Source: Ardenticatenaceae bacterium (lineage in GTDB: Bacteria > Chloroflexota > Anaerolineae > Promineifilales > Promineifilaceae). Taken from it: 64,000 nucleotides of DNA. The stretch covers positions 124,001-188,000 of the forward strand of contig JACKBU010000006.1 of NCBI GenBank assembly GCA_020634395.1, given 5' to 3'. Below the pieces are notes generated by a model. That model did no database searches. It saw only the letters and a list, made by a program, of their open reading frames with translations, and was not told the DNA's origin. Each line of letters begins with the position of its first letter. Positions within the stretch are counted from its first letter, which is position 1. The position numbers and the translations under genes are program-made. Positions 63,177 to 64,000 of the stretch are shown here, one piece after another.

Positions 63177-64000
63177 TCAAACCATCGCCATCCCATCAAA
63201 CGTAGCGAAAGCGCGCGCATTGCGCAGCCAGAGTTCCACCGGGTATTCGCGAATGTAACCATAACCGCCTAACGTCTGCAGGGCACGGTCACACACGCTC
63301 ATGACCATGTCGTCGACGTAGTACTTCATGACGGCCGTTGCCTGGGTAGCATCTTTACCCTGATCAAGCTGCCAGGCTGCCTCCCAGACCATCAGGCGCG
63401 CCGCGTCGATGTCCATGGCCATTTCCGCCAGCATGAAGGCGATGCTCTGGCGATGGGCGATGGGTTCGCCGAACTGCACGCGCTCTTTGGCGTAATCGCG
63501 GGCATATTCAAACGCTGCTTTGGCCATGCCTACGGCCAGAGCGCCCAACGCCACACGGCTGTGGTTCAGGAGCCGCCCAAAATCAATCCCTTCGTTGCCG
63601 CCCAGCTTGTTGACGGCCGAAACTCGGACGTTGTTCAGCTTCACCTGATAAGTGGGCAAGGCGCGCACGCCCATCAATTTTTCCCGCTGGCCTATCTCCA
63701 GTCCCTCCACCCCGCGCGGCACAAAAAAGGCCTGGGTCTGATCAGCTTCATTGGCGTAAATGAGGAAGGTCTCGGCGTCTTCCGCCAGGGGAACAAAGCA
63801 TTTGGTGCCGTTGAGAATGTAGCTGTCGTTTTCGAGAACGGCCGTTGTCTTCAACTGGCGTGGATCAAACTGGATCACTGGCTCGGTTAACGCAGCCGTC
63901 ACCTTGGGCAAAGCCTCCTCACAAAACAGAGGCAGATGGGCTTCCTTTTGGGCTTCCGTGCCGGCCAGCATCAGAGGAACGGCCACAAGATTGGGCGTCA
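63177..64000 (-). CDS. fadE: Acyl-CoA dehydrogenase (second FadE-type), 5' end outside window
   Basis: At least 274 residues; the start lies beyond 64000, since the frame is open to the edge (TPNLVAVPLMLAGTEAQ). Contains the N-terminal helix/beta region (KVTAALTEPVIQFDPRQ), beta-sheet with KCFVPLAEDAETFLIYA, and the C-terminal helical bundle (FGRLLNHSRVALGALAVGMA; CDRALQTLGGYGYIREYP with its conserved GGYGYxxEYP). Complete proteins are about 370-380 residues, so about 100 are missing. Confidence 0.88.
   Translation of the reverse strand, partial: TPNLVAVPLMLAGTEAQKEAHLPLFCEEALPKVTAALTEPVIQFDPRQLKTTAVLENDSYILNGTKCFVPLAEDAETFLIYANEADQTQAFFVPRGVEGLEIGQREKLMGVRALPTYQVKLNNVRVSAVNKLGGNEGIDFGRLLNHSRVALGALAVGMAKAAFEYARDYAKERVQFGEPIAHRQSIAFMLAEMAMDIDAARLMVWEAAWQLDQGKDATQATAVMKYYVDDMVMSVCDRALQTLGGYGYIREYPVELWLRNARAFATFDGMAMV

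Overview
The window looks like a chromosomal segment of a Chloroflexota bacterium, probably from the Anaerolineae/Ardenticatenia side. This is inferred from the gene families: a giant LamG/Asp-repeat surface protein, a LuxR-type regulator with an NTPase domain and TPR-like repeats, CapA-like and ParB/UspA proteins, and DUF4386-type membrane proteins. There was no database search. I see no rRNA, tRNA, CRISPR array or intact insertion sequence. Base composition is moderately GC-rich. The palindrome ACGGCCGT is scattered through genes and gaps about 88 times by hand count, against one or two expected.

Layout. (1) 1-12650, minus: one uninterrupted reading frame of at least 4,216 codons that runs off the left edge. 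It encodes a secreted or membrane-embedded giant protein with a signal peptide, Asp-rich calcium-binding repeats, a central membrane bundle, several LamG-like domains (one carrying a nested beta-gamma-crystallin module) and Ig-like repeats. (2) 13.3-22.8 kb, plus: a sugar-uptake unit with a LacI-like operator over a good promoter, a YesN/YesM-type two-component pair, two paralogous YtfQ-type binding proteins, a YtfR-type ATPase and YtfT/YjfF-type permeases (galactofuranose-type ABC transporter). (3) 22.9-28.4 kb: ParB-like/tandem UspA protein, MATE-like transporter, metallo-beta-lactamase-fold hydrolase and CapA-like lipoprotein. (4) 28.8-34.5 kb, minus: LuxR-family ATPase regulator followed by a tight five-gene cluster of small membrane proteins, a SnoaL-like protein and a diheme cytochrome c. 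(5) 34.5-43.6 kb, minus: an IS3 remnant, then a cbb3-type oxidase cluster (CcoN, a pentaheme CcoO-like fusion, CcoS, a heme-less CcoP-like anchor, a small barrel protein, CcoI-type copper ATPase) preceded by a NarL-type regulator and PAS histidine kinase. (6) 43.9-57.5 kb: accessory genes in small units, with several decayed fragments, a 21-bp tandem repeat, and two tandem beta-lactamase-like serine hydrolases, the second frameshifted. (7) 57.9-64 kb, minus: a fadE-fadE-fadN-fadA beta-oxidation operon ending in a terminator and running off the right edge.

Working together: the two-component pair probably senses a sugar signal and drives the adjacent transporter. The NarL/PAS pair probably controls the oxidase through two adjacent palindromes upstream of ccoN. 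The last operon supplies a complete fatty-acid beta-oxidation cycle.
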